DNA of 64,000 bases from JAPLJC01 sp963697965 (GCA_963697965.1 OY969108.1:1240001-1304000), one strand, 5' to 3'. Numbered from the stretch's first letter, positions 16,357 through 24,310 are shown. Made by a program: numbers and translations. The notes: a model not told the origin generated them from the sequence alone.

Positions 16357-17913
16357 TTACCCCAGTCTGTTCCTCTTCCTTCGCTCAATCAAGACCAGGC
16401 CAAAGTAGTTCCAGCGGCCAAAGGTCTCTTTGCGGGTGTCGATGTCAAAGCCGTTGTGTCGGGCAGTCTTGAACACATCGATGCCGCAGGCCTCCATCAT
16501 GGGCCTGATCCTGAGCTTGGTTGGCTCTCCCCTCCGAGGCCCATCCTGGGCCTCTGCTGCTGCGGGTCAGGCGCCGCCAGGGCTGGGAGTTGGATTAACC
16601 TCTTCGGTTTTCAAAGGCTCACCCGGAGCCTCTGTCTGCCCGGAGGGTCAGCCACCCCCGGGACTTGGATCTGTCGGTTTGACTTCCGCCACCTTCGCAG
16701 GCTCCGCCGGAGCCTGGGTCTCCCCGGTGGGTCAGGCGGCTCCCGGAGCGGGACTCGGGCCTGATGGCGCGCAGGGAGCCCCGCCGCCGGGTACCAAGGC
16801 GGTCAGTGCGAAGGCCTTATAGTATCCCCGCTGGTAAGCCTCCCCTTCCAGCTTGACCGCGGCGTCCGTGAGGGTCTGGCCGTTGGGGCCATTGAGAAGG
16901 ATGGCCCTGGTATATTCCCCGAGGACCTTTTTGGTGCTTGCCGCATCCGGAGCCAAGGGAGGATGGAAGGGGTCTTTCTCGAATAGAGGGCAACCATACT
17001 GGCACTTCCATCGCACCCAGTCCGCCACTACCACCGTTTCCGTGTCGATGATCTTGGCTTTCTCAGCCCCTAGCTCCAGGGCTCGCTGCAGAAGGTACTC
17101 CATGTTATCCTCCCGCCTTTCTGTAACCGCGGTCGGCTTGATCCTCTCCCGAATGGCTGCCGCCGCAGGCTTGACGGCTCGGAACAACACCCCCCTGGTT
17201 GCCGGAGAGCTGTTGAAGCCGGTTTCCCTTACCAGTTCCGACTCTGCAAAACCCGCCTGTTCCACTTGTGCCAGGAAAACCTTTCCCGGTATGGCTCCGC
17301 CTTCTCACCTGGCCCAATTCTCTACGCGAGCTTTGGTTTCCTTGGGCAATTCCCCGGCCAGCACCTGGTCGGCCAACCTGAAGCGTCCCTCCGGTTTCAG
17401 GACCCGGAAGACTTCGCTTAGGGCCTGGACTTTATCCACCACCAGGTTGAAGACGCCATTGGAGATCACCAGGTCAAAGCGGTTATCAGGGAAGGGCAAC
17501 TGTTCCGCGGAGGATTCCTGGAAAGTGACGTTCTCGAGGCCAGCCAGGCGAGCATTCTCACTCGCCCGGGCCAGCATCTCGGGAACCAGGTCGATCCCGG
17601 TCACCGCCCCGGAAGGCCCTACCAGCCTGGCGGCAATGATGGAATCGACCCCGGCGCCGCAACCGATGTCCAGTATCGCCTCGCCTTCCCGAATAGGGCC
17701 CAAAATGAAAGGGTTGCCCACCCCACAGTAGGAAGCGGCCACCGCCTCCGGAAGGTCACGGACCATATCCGGAGCATAGTCCAGCGCTTGCAGTCCGGCC
17801 CGGCCGGTGGGGTACTGGAAGAGTCCTTCCGGGCTGACGGCGGCCTTGAGGTATTTCTGCCGGATGCTCTCTTCGATCCGTTGCTTGTCTTGGCAGGTTA
17901 GCTCGTTTTCCAC
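16357..17913 (-). CDS. Predicted four-selenocysteine protein: ArsM-like methyltransferase fused to DUF2284
   Basis: Read as one frame with UGA as selenocysteine this gives 518 aa. Residues 1-265 are a SAM methyltransferase related to arsenite methyltransferases: YCGVGNPF, motif I ILDIGCGAGVD, NGVFNLVVDK. The first UGA (U203, at 17305-17307) falls in ENWARUEGGAIP, where relatives carry a conserved Cys. Residues 271-518 match DUF2284 metal-binding proteins: KCQYGCP, then YYKAFAL, and at the end MEACGIDVFKTARHNGF. Between these lie U394, U422 and U449 in proline-rich repeats of 27-28 codons. There are no other stops or frame changes until TAA at 16357. An internal ATG (17103) with GGGAGG upstream could start a separate DUF2284 protein. 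Alternative: a nonsense-ridden pseudogene. It lies 28 bases downstream of chrA. Confidence 0.75.
16536..16554 (-). promoter_or_regulatory. Candidate bacterial SECIS hairpin for U449
   Basis: Perfect 7-bp stem GAGGCCC/GGGCCTC with loop AGGAU; the loop starts 19 nt after the UGA at 16567-16569. The GG at loop positions 2-3 fits the guanosine requirement for SelB-type hairpins. Confidence 0.65.
16615..16631 (-). promoter_or_regulatory. Candidate bacterial SECIS hairpin for U422
   Basis: Perfect 6-bp stem AGGCUC/GAGCCU with loop CGGGU; the loop starts 22 nt after the UGA at 16648-16650. Confidence 0.65.
16698..16716 (-). promoter_or_regulatory. Candidate bacterial SECIS hairpin for U394
   Basis: Perfect 7-bp stem CAGGCUC/GAGCCUG with loop CGGCG; the loop starts 22 nt after the UGA at 16732-16734. 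Confidence 0.65.
17270..17295 (-). promoter_or_regulatory. Candidate bacterial SECIS hairpin for U203
   Basis: Outer stem GCCA/UGGC, a 4-nt bulge, inner stem GGGAA/UUUCC (one G-U pair) and apical loop AGGU starting 22 nt after the UGA at 17305-17307. Confidence 0.6.
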
Positions 17914-17941
17914 CTGACCCTCCTGTTAACTGTGGATGTTC

Positions 17942-19150
17942 CTATTTTATCATGTGAACCATTAACCCGATAATTGCCCCGCCCAGCAGGAGCCACAATG
18001 AGTTCCAGCGAAAGCGCATGAGCAGCACGGCGCTGGCTAGGGCCGCCAGCGCGGTGGGAAGATCAATGACCGCGTCCTGCCCCAGACGCCAGGTGACCAC
18101 CGCCATGAGGGCCAGGGAAGCCACGATGACTCCGTCCAGGAAGGCTCCGGCCACGGCCGACTTGCGCAATCGCAGGATAAGAGGGCCGCTGACTGCCACC
18201 AGGACAAAGGACGGAAGAAAGATGCCGGCGGTGGCAATCAGGGCGCCCGGCCATCCGGCCAACAAATAACCGATGAAGGTGGCGGTGGTAAAGACCGGAC
18301 CGGGAGTCACCTGTCCCACGGCAATGGCGTCCAACAACTGAGTGCTCGTGAGCCAATGCCAATGCGCCACGAGATCGGCCTGCAAAAAAGCCAGGAGCAC
18401 ATAGCCGCTCCCAAAGACTATAGACCCGACTTTGACGAAAAAGAGAAAAAGCGGTAGTAAACCGAACTCCACCCGGCTCGGGGAATATAACCCCGAAGCG
18501 AAATAAGCTGCACAGACAAAAGCTCCGGCTGCCAGCAGCATAATCAGCAGCGCCCTCCGGTCTTGCAGGCGGTCCCGGATCATGCCCCGCTGCAATCCCG
18601 AGAGTAAGCCGGCCCCGAAAAGCACTCCCAGTATGTTGATCCCCAGAAAATCCAGGGCAACGGCAATAATGGCCAGCGCCCCGAGGAACCTGCTTTTTAC
18701 CGCAGTGCGCCCCAACTGCCACAGCGCCCGCAAGATTATGGCGATTACTACCGGTTTGACCCCGTAAAGTAGCCAGGTGATTTGGGGAAGATTCCCGAAC
18801 CGCACGTAGGCCCAGGCAAAAGCTGTGACGATAATCATGGCCGGAACGATAAAGCAGACGCCGGCCAGCAAAAGACCGGCCCAACCTCGGCACAGGTAGC
18901 CGATATAGATCGCCATCTCCGTCGAAGTCGGGCCGGGGATCAGGTTGGCGGCCCCCAATAAATCGAGGAATTTCTCCCGGGGGAACCACCGCCGGCGCCG
19001 CACCACTTCGTCTTCCATCATGGCGATGTGGGCCGCAGGTCCGCCAAACGCGGTGGTTCCCAGACGGAGGAAAAACAGCGCTAATTCTCTTAAGTCTGTT
19101 TTTCCGGCGATTGCGGTTCGACCCCGGTGCGAATTCTCCGCCCCATCCAT
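17942..19150 (-). CDS. chrA: Chromate transporter family protein (ChrA-like, two-domain)
   Basis: A 402-residue inner-membrane protein of the CHR family with two homologous halves. The first half has FFLRLGTTAFGGPAAHIAMMEDEVV and NLIPGPTSTEMAIYIGYLCRGWAG; the second has FVKVGSIVFGSGYVLLAFLQADLV and GQVTPGPVFTTATFIGYLLAGW. About ten hydrophobic segments. The start is placed at ATG 19150, behind AAAGGA, because residues of the longer reading from 19267 do not look like the family. It lies between a PAP2 gene and the predicted selenoprotein, all closely spaced on the minus strand. CHR members export chromate, but other oxyanions are possible. Confidence 0.9.
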   Translation of the reverse strand: MDGAENSHRGRTAIAGKTDLRELALFFLRLGTTAFGGPAAHIAMMEDEVVRRRRWFPREKFLDLLGAANLIPGPTSTEMAIYIGYLCRGWAGLLLAGVCFIVPAMIIVTAFAWAYVRFGNLPQITWLLYGVKPVVIAIILRALWQLGRTAVKSRFLGALAIIAVALDFLGINILGVLFGAGLLSGLQRGMIRDRLQDRRALLIMLLAAGAFVCAAYFASGLYSPSRVEFGLLPLFLFFVKVGSIVFGSGYVLLAFLQADLVAHWHWLTSTQLLDAIAVGQVTPGPVFTTATFIGYLLAGWPGALIATAGIFLPSFVLVAVSGPLILRLRKSAVAGAFLDGVIVASLALMAVVTWRLGQDAVIDLPTALAALASAVLLMRFRWNSLWLLLGGAIIGLMVHMIK

Positions 19151-19226
19151 TGGGCTGTGTCCTTTTATGGCGTGAGCGCCTGGCAGTAACTGCCCGGGCC
19201 GCCGCATTGCTGCCTGCCCCTCTTCC

Positions 19227-19823
19227 TCAAGTGAAGTGCACGAGAAGCGAGGCCCAAAGGAGCCCAATCAGGTAAGACAGCGCCACGTCACTGGGCCAGT
19301 GCGCCCCCAGGGCGACCCGAGCCACAAAGCCCAGCAGCAGAAGCGCCCCGCATATGGTCAACAGGACGGTGCGCAACGCGCCGGAACTCTTCTTGGCGCC
19401 CAGAGCTGCCAGAAAGCCGACAGTGGCCGCATACCTCAGGGCAAAGAGTGAAGGGAAGCCAGAGCCCGTAAGTGGTCGAAAGACGCGCACCAGTTCCGGG
19501 GAAGGCCGCGGCCGGGCAATGACCGGGCCGAGCCAGGCGCCCAGGACCCACATCCCCACCAAGCTGAGGATGGCGAGCAGTGCGGCGCGCCAGCCGGCCA
19601 GGACCCAGGAAAGGGCCAAGACCAGGGCCAGGATCAGCAGGACCCCAGGGAATTCGGCCGTCCGCGAGACTCCGGCGGCCCAATTCAGGTTTGTGGATGC
19701 CAGGGATTGCACCCACCTTTCCACCGCCACGTCCCCGGGGAAATAAGGATGGTATTTCGCGGCCAGGGTGACCAGGGCGGCGATAATGAACAACGCGATC
19801 CATGCTGCGTAGTTAGTGCGCAT
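19227..19823 (-). CDS. PAP2-superfamily membrane phosphatase, atypical motif
   Basis: A 198-residue protein with about six membrane helices. PAP2 motifs appear as ARPRPSPEL (motif 1), GSGFPSLFALRYA (motif 2) and RVALGAHWPSDV (motif 3, with catalytic His and Asp). Motif 2 normally reads PSGH; here Gly and His are replaced by Leu-Phe, so acid catalysis may be altered. Start ATG 19823 follows AAGGAGG. First gene of the run leading into chrA. Typical substrates are lipid phosphates such as undecaprenyl pyrophosphate or phosphatidic acid. Confidence 0.85.
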   Translation of the reverse strand: MRTNYAAWIALFIIAALVTLAAKYHPYFPGDVAVERWVQSLASTNLNWAAGVSRTAEFPGVLLILALVLALSWVLAGWRAALLAILSLVGMWVLGAWLGPVIARPRPSPELVRVFRPLTGSGFPSLFALRYAATVGFLAALGAKKSSGALRTVLLTICGALLLLGFVARVALGAHWPSDVALSYLIGLLWASLLVHFT

Positions 19824-20088
19824 GGTCCTTGCCTCCTTGGCAGGTTGCCTTATCATGCGCTGTTCGGGCGCCTATTTTTAAAAATAACGTTCATTACGGC
19901 CGATTCAACATGGCGGAAATAATGTTAAGACCTTTATCCTCGGGGAAGGCGCCTCCTCAAGACCGGAGAACGCATAGCGCTGAAGGGGATCGGGCCTGCT
20001 GGAATGGTGGCCAAAACGAATATCTGCTTTATCGGCAAGGAAGATGGACTTGCGAACCCAACTGAATGATGACCGTCTGGGGGGGGGC

Positions 20089-20114
20089 AAAAAAAAAAGC
20101 GGCCCAAAGGCCGC
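20089..20114 (-). terminator. Terminator of cold-shock cassette B
   Basis: GCGGCC-(4 nt)-GGCCGC followed, in the minus-strand RNA, by ten U. A textbook intrinsic terminator 12 bases beyond the RRM stop codon. Confidence 0.92.
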
Positions 20115-20126
20115 CTCATCCTCGTT

Positions 20127-20423
20127 CTAGCGGTAACGCCCGCCACCCCCGCCCCCTCCGCCAAAGGAGCCTTTCTGCTGCGGCCTGGCTTCGTTGACGG
20201 CCAGGGGCCGCCCCTCCACCGCGCGACCGTTGAGCATAGAAATAGCCTTCTGTCCTTCCAATTTGGTTTCCATCTCTACAAAAGCGAAGCCCCGGGGCTG
20301 GCCCGTCTGCCTGTCGGTAATGATCTTGGCCGAGGCCACGTGGCCGGCTTCCGAAAAAAGAGTGTTCAGTTGTTCTTCGGTCATTTGGTGGGGCAGATTG
20401 CCCACATATAATTTCATAGCCAT
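20127..20423 (-). CDS. RRM-domain RNA-binding protein, copy B
   Basis: A 98-residue paralogue of the protein at 6582-6944. RNP2 LYVGNL and RNP1 RGFAFVEM are conserved, and most RRM residues match copy A. The glycine-rich tail is much shorter (about eight Gly, then RYR). Start ATG 20423 behind GGGAGAAG. Third gene of cassette B. The difference in tail length suggests the copies differ in RNA affinity or condensation. Confidence 0.93.
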   Translation of the reverse strand: MAMKLYVGNLPHQMTEEQLNTLFSEAGHVASAKIITDRQTGQPRGFAFVEMETKLEGQKAISMLNGRAVEGRPLAVNEARPQQKGSFGGGGGGGGRYR

Positions 20424-20486
20424 TGCTTCTCCCTTATGAACCCGGCTGGAGGCTTGCTCCGGCAGGGTCGGTCCTATCCAGCCTTT

Positions 20487-20630
20487 TTAGGAATCAATTA
20501 TCACTTCCGGCAGGTCCTCCGCCGGCGGGGTAATGGTTCTGCTCTGGCGACGTTTCATTTTATCGTCGTTCTTCTCCCTGCGGGCCATCTCTTTAGCGCG
20601 TTTCTGCCATCCATAGCGATTTTTAGCCAA
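20487..20630 (-). CDS. Small basic conserved protein of the cold-shock cassette, copy B
   Basis: A 47-residue paralogue of the product at 6356-6571: AKNRYGWQKRAKEMARREKNDDKMKRRQ aligns with almost no change, while the acidic tail is shorter. Start TTG at 20630, with AAAGAGG upstream, as in copy A. The reading that begins further upstream (20711) lacks homology before this point. It lies between csp and rrm as in cassette A. Confidence 0.75.
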   Translation of the reverse strand: MAKNRYGWQKRAKEMARREKNDDKMKRRQSRTITPPAEDLPEVIIDS

Positions 20631-20774
20631 GCTGAACCTCTTTAAGGTCGAGGTGCCGGAACTCCACGATCCCAAGACCGGCGAAGTGGAAGGCAAAAGC
20701 AAAAAAGTCAAAAGGCCAAAGGAAACTAACCCCCCTTGTCTAACCTCCCGCCTTCAACTTTTGCCTTCCCCGTC

Positions 20775-20790
20775 AGGCGGTTTCCCGCCT
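20775..20790 (-). other. Hairpin overlapping the csp stop codon, copy B
   Basis: AGGCGG-GAAA-CCGCCT in the RNA, starting inside the TAG stop; the loop is a GNRA tetraloop. Same stem as at 6157-6172. Confidence 0.6.
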
Positions 20791-20992
20791 AGATTTTTAC
20801 CACGTTTTGGGCCTGGGGCCCCTTGGGACCCTGGGTTACCTCAAATTCCACGTCCTGTTCTTCCGCCAGGGAGCGGAAGCCTTCGCCCTGGATGGCGGTG
20901 TGATGCACAAACACATCCGGACCGGTTTCCCGGGTGATGAAGCCGAAACCCTTGGAGTCGTTAAACCACTTTACCTTACCAGTTTCCTTCAT
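20789..20992 (-). CDS. Cold-shock domain protein, copy B
   Basis: A 67-residue CspA-family protein, near-identical to copy A at 5955-6158 (KGFGFI and VFVHHTAI motifs). ATG at 20992 follows AAAGAGG. Leads cassette B (csp, basic protein, rrm) on the minus strand, with its own conserved leader and promoter. Confidence 0.95.
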   Translation of the reverse strand: MKETGKVKWFNDSKGFGFITRETGPDVFVHHTAIQGEGFRSLAEEQDVEFEVTQGPKGPQAQNVVKI

Positions 20993-21145
20993 GGTGAAAC
21001 CTCTTTACTTTGATACTGCCAGATATACCTGCCAAAAAAGCAGGGCGCACAGCAGTCAGCAAAAAAAAATCGGCGGGAAATTAGCACCCCCGTCCGATTC
21101 TTGCCCAGGACTGGTGGCCCTGGTTTCAGTCTGACATGCTAAACT
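20993..21145 (-). promoter_or_regulatory. Long conserved csp 5' leader, copy B
   Basis: The same order of blocks as at 5811-5954: GTCAGACT, CAGGGCC, CCCGCCG plus T-run, TGACTGC, hairpin CCTGC-(7 nt)-GCAGG (21028-21044) and ATATCT, within about 150 nt. Conservation outside the coding region between paralogues points to RNA-level control. Confidence 0.65.
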
Positions 21146-21151
21146 TTATGA

Positions 21152-21180
21152 AATTTACAAGAAAATTCCTCTCTTGTCAA
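21152..21180 (-). promoter_or_regulatory. Predicted csp promoter, copy B
   Basis: TTGACA (21175-21180 on the minus strand), a 17-base spacer and TAAATT (21152-21157). Corresponds to the promoter at 5775-5802. Confidence 0.75.
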
Positions 21181-21493
21181 GCTTTTAATGGGAGCTGCCG
21201 ATAACTAATGCCATGGGGTAGCCTCGGATTCTTAAGGTCCACCGCATTGGGCTATCCTGGTTCTGGTGGCCGGTTGGCCGACCCAATCTTCGAAATTTAT
21301 GCTATCATCGCGGTGGTCAGACAATTCTGCTAAAAAAGAGGAACTGGGGGGTAAGGTTCGTCGAGAGGGGTCACCGAACCCTTTTTGGCTGCTGGGGCCG
21401 GGCCTGCCGCATAATTCCGGTTAAAACAGCCAGGAAACCTGAGCGGATAACCAGCCACCGCAGCCGGTAAGAAAATCTCATAAGCCGCAGTCT
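21181..21493. other. Non-coding gap between cassette B and the ABC gene
   Basis: No gene, RNA or clear repeat recognised. It separates divergent transcripts, so it should also hold the ABC gene promoter, but no strong match was found. Confidence 0.4.
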
Positions 21494-22753
21494 ATGAAAC
21501 CTGCAAAGACCATCACAGAGAAGATCAGGCACAGTCTGCACCTGGAACGCTCCCTGCGCCTGGTCTGGCAAAGCGCCCCGGGGTTGACCGTGGCCAATTT
21601 CGGGCTCATTTTCATCCAGGGGTTGCTGCCGCTCGCCTCCCTATACCTGATGAAGTTGATAGTCGATGCGGTCACCTCCGGAGTGGCGGCGCCTGTGAAA
21701 TCCGGGGCGCTCCGGAGCGTGCTGCTCTTGGTGGCGGCCGCGGGGGGGGTGGCCCTGTTCACCGCAATTTGCCGCTCCCTGGCGGAAATTGTCAAGGAAG
21801 TCCAAACCCAGGTGATCACCGACCATATTGCTGACGTAGTCCATGGCCAGTCGGTGGAGATGGATCAGGAGTATTACGAAGATCCCAAGTACTATGATAC
21901 CCTGCACCGGGCCCAACAGGAGGCCGCTTACCGGCCGGCCAGCACCATGGATGGCCTGATGCAGTTGGGCCAGAGCGGCATCGCCCTGCTGGCCCTGGCC
22001 GGGTTATTGGTCTCTTTCCGCTGGTGGGTGCCCGTCATCCTCTTTGCAGCCACCGTTCCCGGGGTGTGGCTGCGCTTGAAATACTCCGACCAATTGTATG
22101 ATTGGCAGCGCCGGCACACCCAGGACGAAAGGCGGGCTCACTATTTCCACTGGATGCTGACCGACGGCGGCCATGCCAAGGAAGTCAGGGTCTTTGCCCT
22201 GGGGCCGCTCTTCCGCGATCGGTTCCGGGCCTTACGCCAGAGGCTCCGGGTGGATAAACTTAAGATCTCCAGCCGGCGTTCCCTGGCGGATTTGACCAGT
22301 CAGGCCAGCGCCACTGTGGCCATCTTCGGGGCGCTCGCCTATATCGCCTTCCAGACGGTGGAGGGGGCCATCACCCTGGGGAGCATGGTCATGTACTACG
22401 GAGCCTTCCAACGGGCCCAAAGCTCCCTCCAGCAGGTCTGGAGCAGCCTCACCCGCCTTTATGAAGATAACCTGTTTCTGGCCAATTTTAATGAATTTCT
22501 GGATCTCAAACCGAGAGTGGCGGCTCCCCTCCACCCCGCGGTTTTTCCACTGCCCATCAAGGAAGGCATCTTCCTGGACCACCTCCATTTCCATTATTCC
22601 ACCGGAGAAAGAGCGGTGCTTAAGGATATCAATCTCCGGATCTTGCCGGGCCAGGTGGTGGCCCTGGTGGGTGAAAACGGCTCGGGGAAGACCAGCCTCG
22701 CCAAGCTGCTATGCCTGACCTGCCCCCAGTATTTGTACCAAGTTTTAAGTTAG
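21494..22753 (+). pseudogene. ABC exporter (fused TM-ATPase), truncated by an IS element
   Basis: The reading frame encodes an exporter-type ABC protein: five to six membrane helices, then an ATPase domain beginning FLDHLHFHYSTGERAVLKDINL with Walker A GENGSGKTSLAKLL. Host sequence ends at 22715; the remaining codons and stop come from the IS3 left end. Signature motif, Walker B and H-loop (about 180 residues) are missing, so it cannot hydrolyse ATP. Start ATG 21494. The 3' part is not present on the far side of the IS. Confidence 0.9.
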
Positions 22754-23974
22754 TCTGGGGGTCAAGTCAAGCCAGAGATGCTGGCGGAGCCTAGCGTAGC
22801 CAGGATCTCTGGGCAGCACCTGGATGGTCTCGGGTGCGGATGGCCTATAACCCAAGGCACTGTGAGGCCTTACCGTATTGTCTTCCCGCCGCCAGCGCTC
22901 TGTCAGGATCTGGGCCTCCTTCAGGGTGTAGAAAATCTCCCCGTTGAGCAACTCATCACGCAGTTTACCATGGAAGCTTTCGTTGTAACCGTTCTCCCAA
23001 GGACTGCCAGGTTCAATGTAGAGCGTTTTGACTCCTACCCGGCTTAACCAGTCCCGAACCGCCCTGGCCGTAAACTCCGGCCCGTTGTCCGACCGGATCT
23101 AGTCTGGCGGGCGCCGTGACACAAACAGCTCCGGCAACCGAGACCACACCGCAACGGCATCAAAGCGTCGGGACACCTCGATAGCCAGGCATTCCCGTGT
23201 GTACTCATCAATAATGGTGAGCATCCGGAGGCCCTTGCCAGCGTGTGTCCTCGCCATCATAAAATCGTAGGACCAGACATGGTTCGGCCAGCAGGGACGG
23301 AGACGGATACAAGATCCGTCGGTTAGCCACAATTTGCCCCGCTTTGGCTGCTTCTGGGGCACCTTCAGCCCTTCCTGCCGCCAGATGCGTTCCATGCTCT
23401 TATGGTTCACCAGCCAGCCGTCACTTCGCAGGAACGCCGAGATGCGACGATAGCCGTATCGTCCATACCTGGTGGCCTAGCCAATGCTGGCCGCGGTCAG
23501 CCCCACCTCGTCATCAGGCTCGGTAACGCTGGGTCGCAGGCGGTTGCCCAAGCACCCCGCAGACGCGGCGTTCCGACACTGTAAGAGCCTTCCGGACAGG
23601 CTCGCTGCCTTGCCGGCGACGGGTCGGGCTTAGAAGTTTCCCCTTACCGCCTCCTGGAGAATCAGTTTATCCAAGGTGAGATCCGCCACCGCCCGTCTCA
23701 GCCGGGTATTCTCCTGCTCCAGGACCTTGAGCCGTTTGGCCTGTTCAACCTTTAAACCACCGTACTCCCGGCGCCAGCGCTAGCAGGTCTGTTCGGCAAT
23801 ACCCAGGGTACGCCAAACCTGGGCCGCCGTCTGACCCTGGGCCAAGGCTACCTCTGCTTCCCGCAGCTTCCCGATGATCTGCTCCGGTGTCTAGCTCCTC
23901 CTGCTCATCTCCTTGACTCCCTTTAATCCACCACTCTAACTTAACAGGTGGATCAGTTTTTGGGGGGCAGGTCA
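22716..23974 (-). mobile_element. IS3-family insertion sequence, decayed
   Basis: A 1259-bp element bounded by terminal inverted repeats starting TGACCTGCCCCC at both ends. It encodes OrfA and OrfB of an IS3-type transposase on the minus strand. Flanking bases do not form a clear target duplication, and the two flanks belong to different broken genes, so a deletion or recombination has occurred around it. Confidence 0.88.
22745..23915 (-). pseudogene. IS3-family transposase orfA/orfB, broken by in-frame amber codons
   Basis: OrfA: TPEQIIGKLREAEVALAQGQ helix-turn-helix and a leucine-zipper-like KRLKVLEQENTRLRRAV segment, ending at TAA 23630-23632 with the slippery heptamer G GGA AAC (23636-23642) just upstream, as used for -1 frameshifting in this family. 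OrfB retains the DDE catalytic core (VWSYDFM, IRSDNGPEF, ENGYNESFHGKLRDELL). The main frame is interrupted by TAG at 23891, 23780, 23477 and 23099, and the -1 frame closes at a double TGA near 23512. Non-functional unless recoded. Confidence 0.85.
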
Positions 23975-24310
23975 CCTCCGGAGGTCATGGAGGAAGCTGA
24001 CCAGGACCCGAGCGTGGTGTCAGTTTGCCGGTGGGTGGCGCAAAATTTGCGGTTAAGAAATGGGGAAGAATGGGGATTCTTAGAACAAACCTCTTTTTAT
24101 CTGCAGACTCGGGATTCTATCAGAGATCGGTTCCGCTACGTGTGGTGCCACCTGGCCATCCCCACCGTGGAGGATTGGCGGTGGGTCTCCCTTCCCGATT
24201 CTTTATATGGGTTATACTTCGTCATCCGTCCCTTACGCCTGGCGTTCCAAGGTTTAATCATGCCGGCCTGGCGCTGTTTAAGAAAATTGACTTTCAGGTT
24301 CTGGAGCTAG
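23975..24310 (+). pseudogene. Nucleotidyltransferase-family (NTP_transf_5-like) C-terminal remnant
   Basis: An open frame of 111 codons from the IS end to TAG 24310. The segment EEWGFLEQTSFYLQTRDSIRD followed by DWRWVSLPDSLYGLYFVIRPLRL resembles the C-terminal region of uncharacterised nucleotidyltransferases common in polysaccharide loci. The N-terminal catalytic part is lost at the IS junction. The ATG used by a naive reading (23948) lies inside the IS. Confidence 0.6.

Noticed and set aside
16567..16734. Simple pseudogene explanation for the UGA codons
   Set aside because: It needs four nonsense changes, all UGA, no indels, matched downstream hairpins and conservative repeat divergence. 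It is kept only as the alternative in the feature entry.
16318..16822. Plus-strand frames of 130-148 codons across the repeat array
   Set aside because: They are antisense to the DUF2284 segment, rich in Pro/Gly/Ser, and arise from the repeat structure. The minus-strand frame has family homology on both sides.
16732..17265. Treating this as a stand-alone gene starting at 17265
   Set aside because: Its first 54 codons are clearly the C-terminal part of the methyltransferase upstream of the first UGA, in the same frame.
23099..23893. Pyrrolysine coding in the transposase
   Set aside because: The frame is also broken near 23512 and transposases are not known Pyl proteins; reported only as a low-interest observation.
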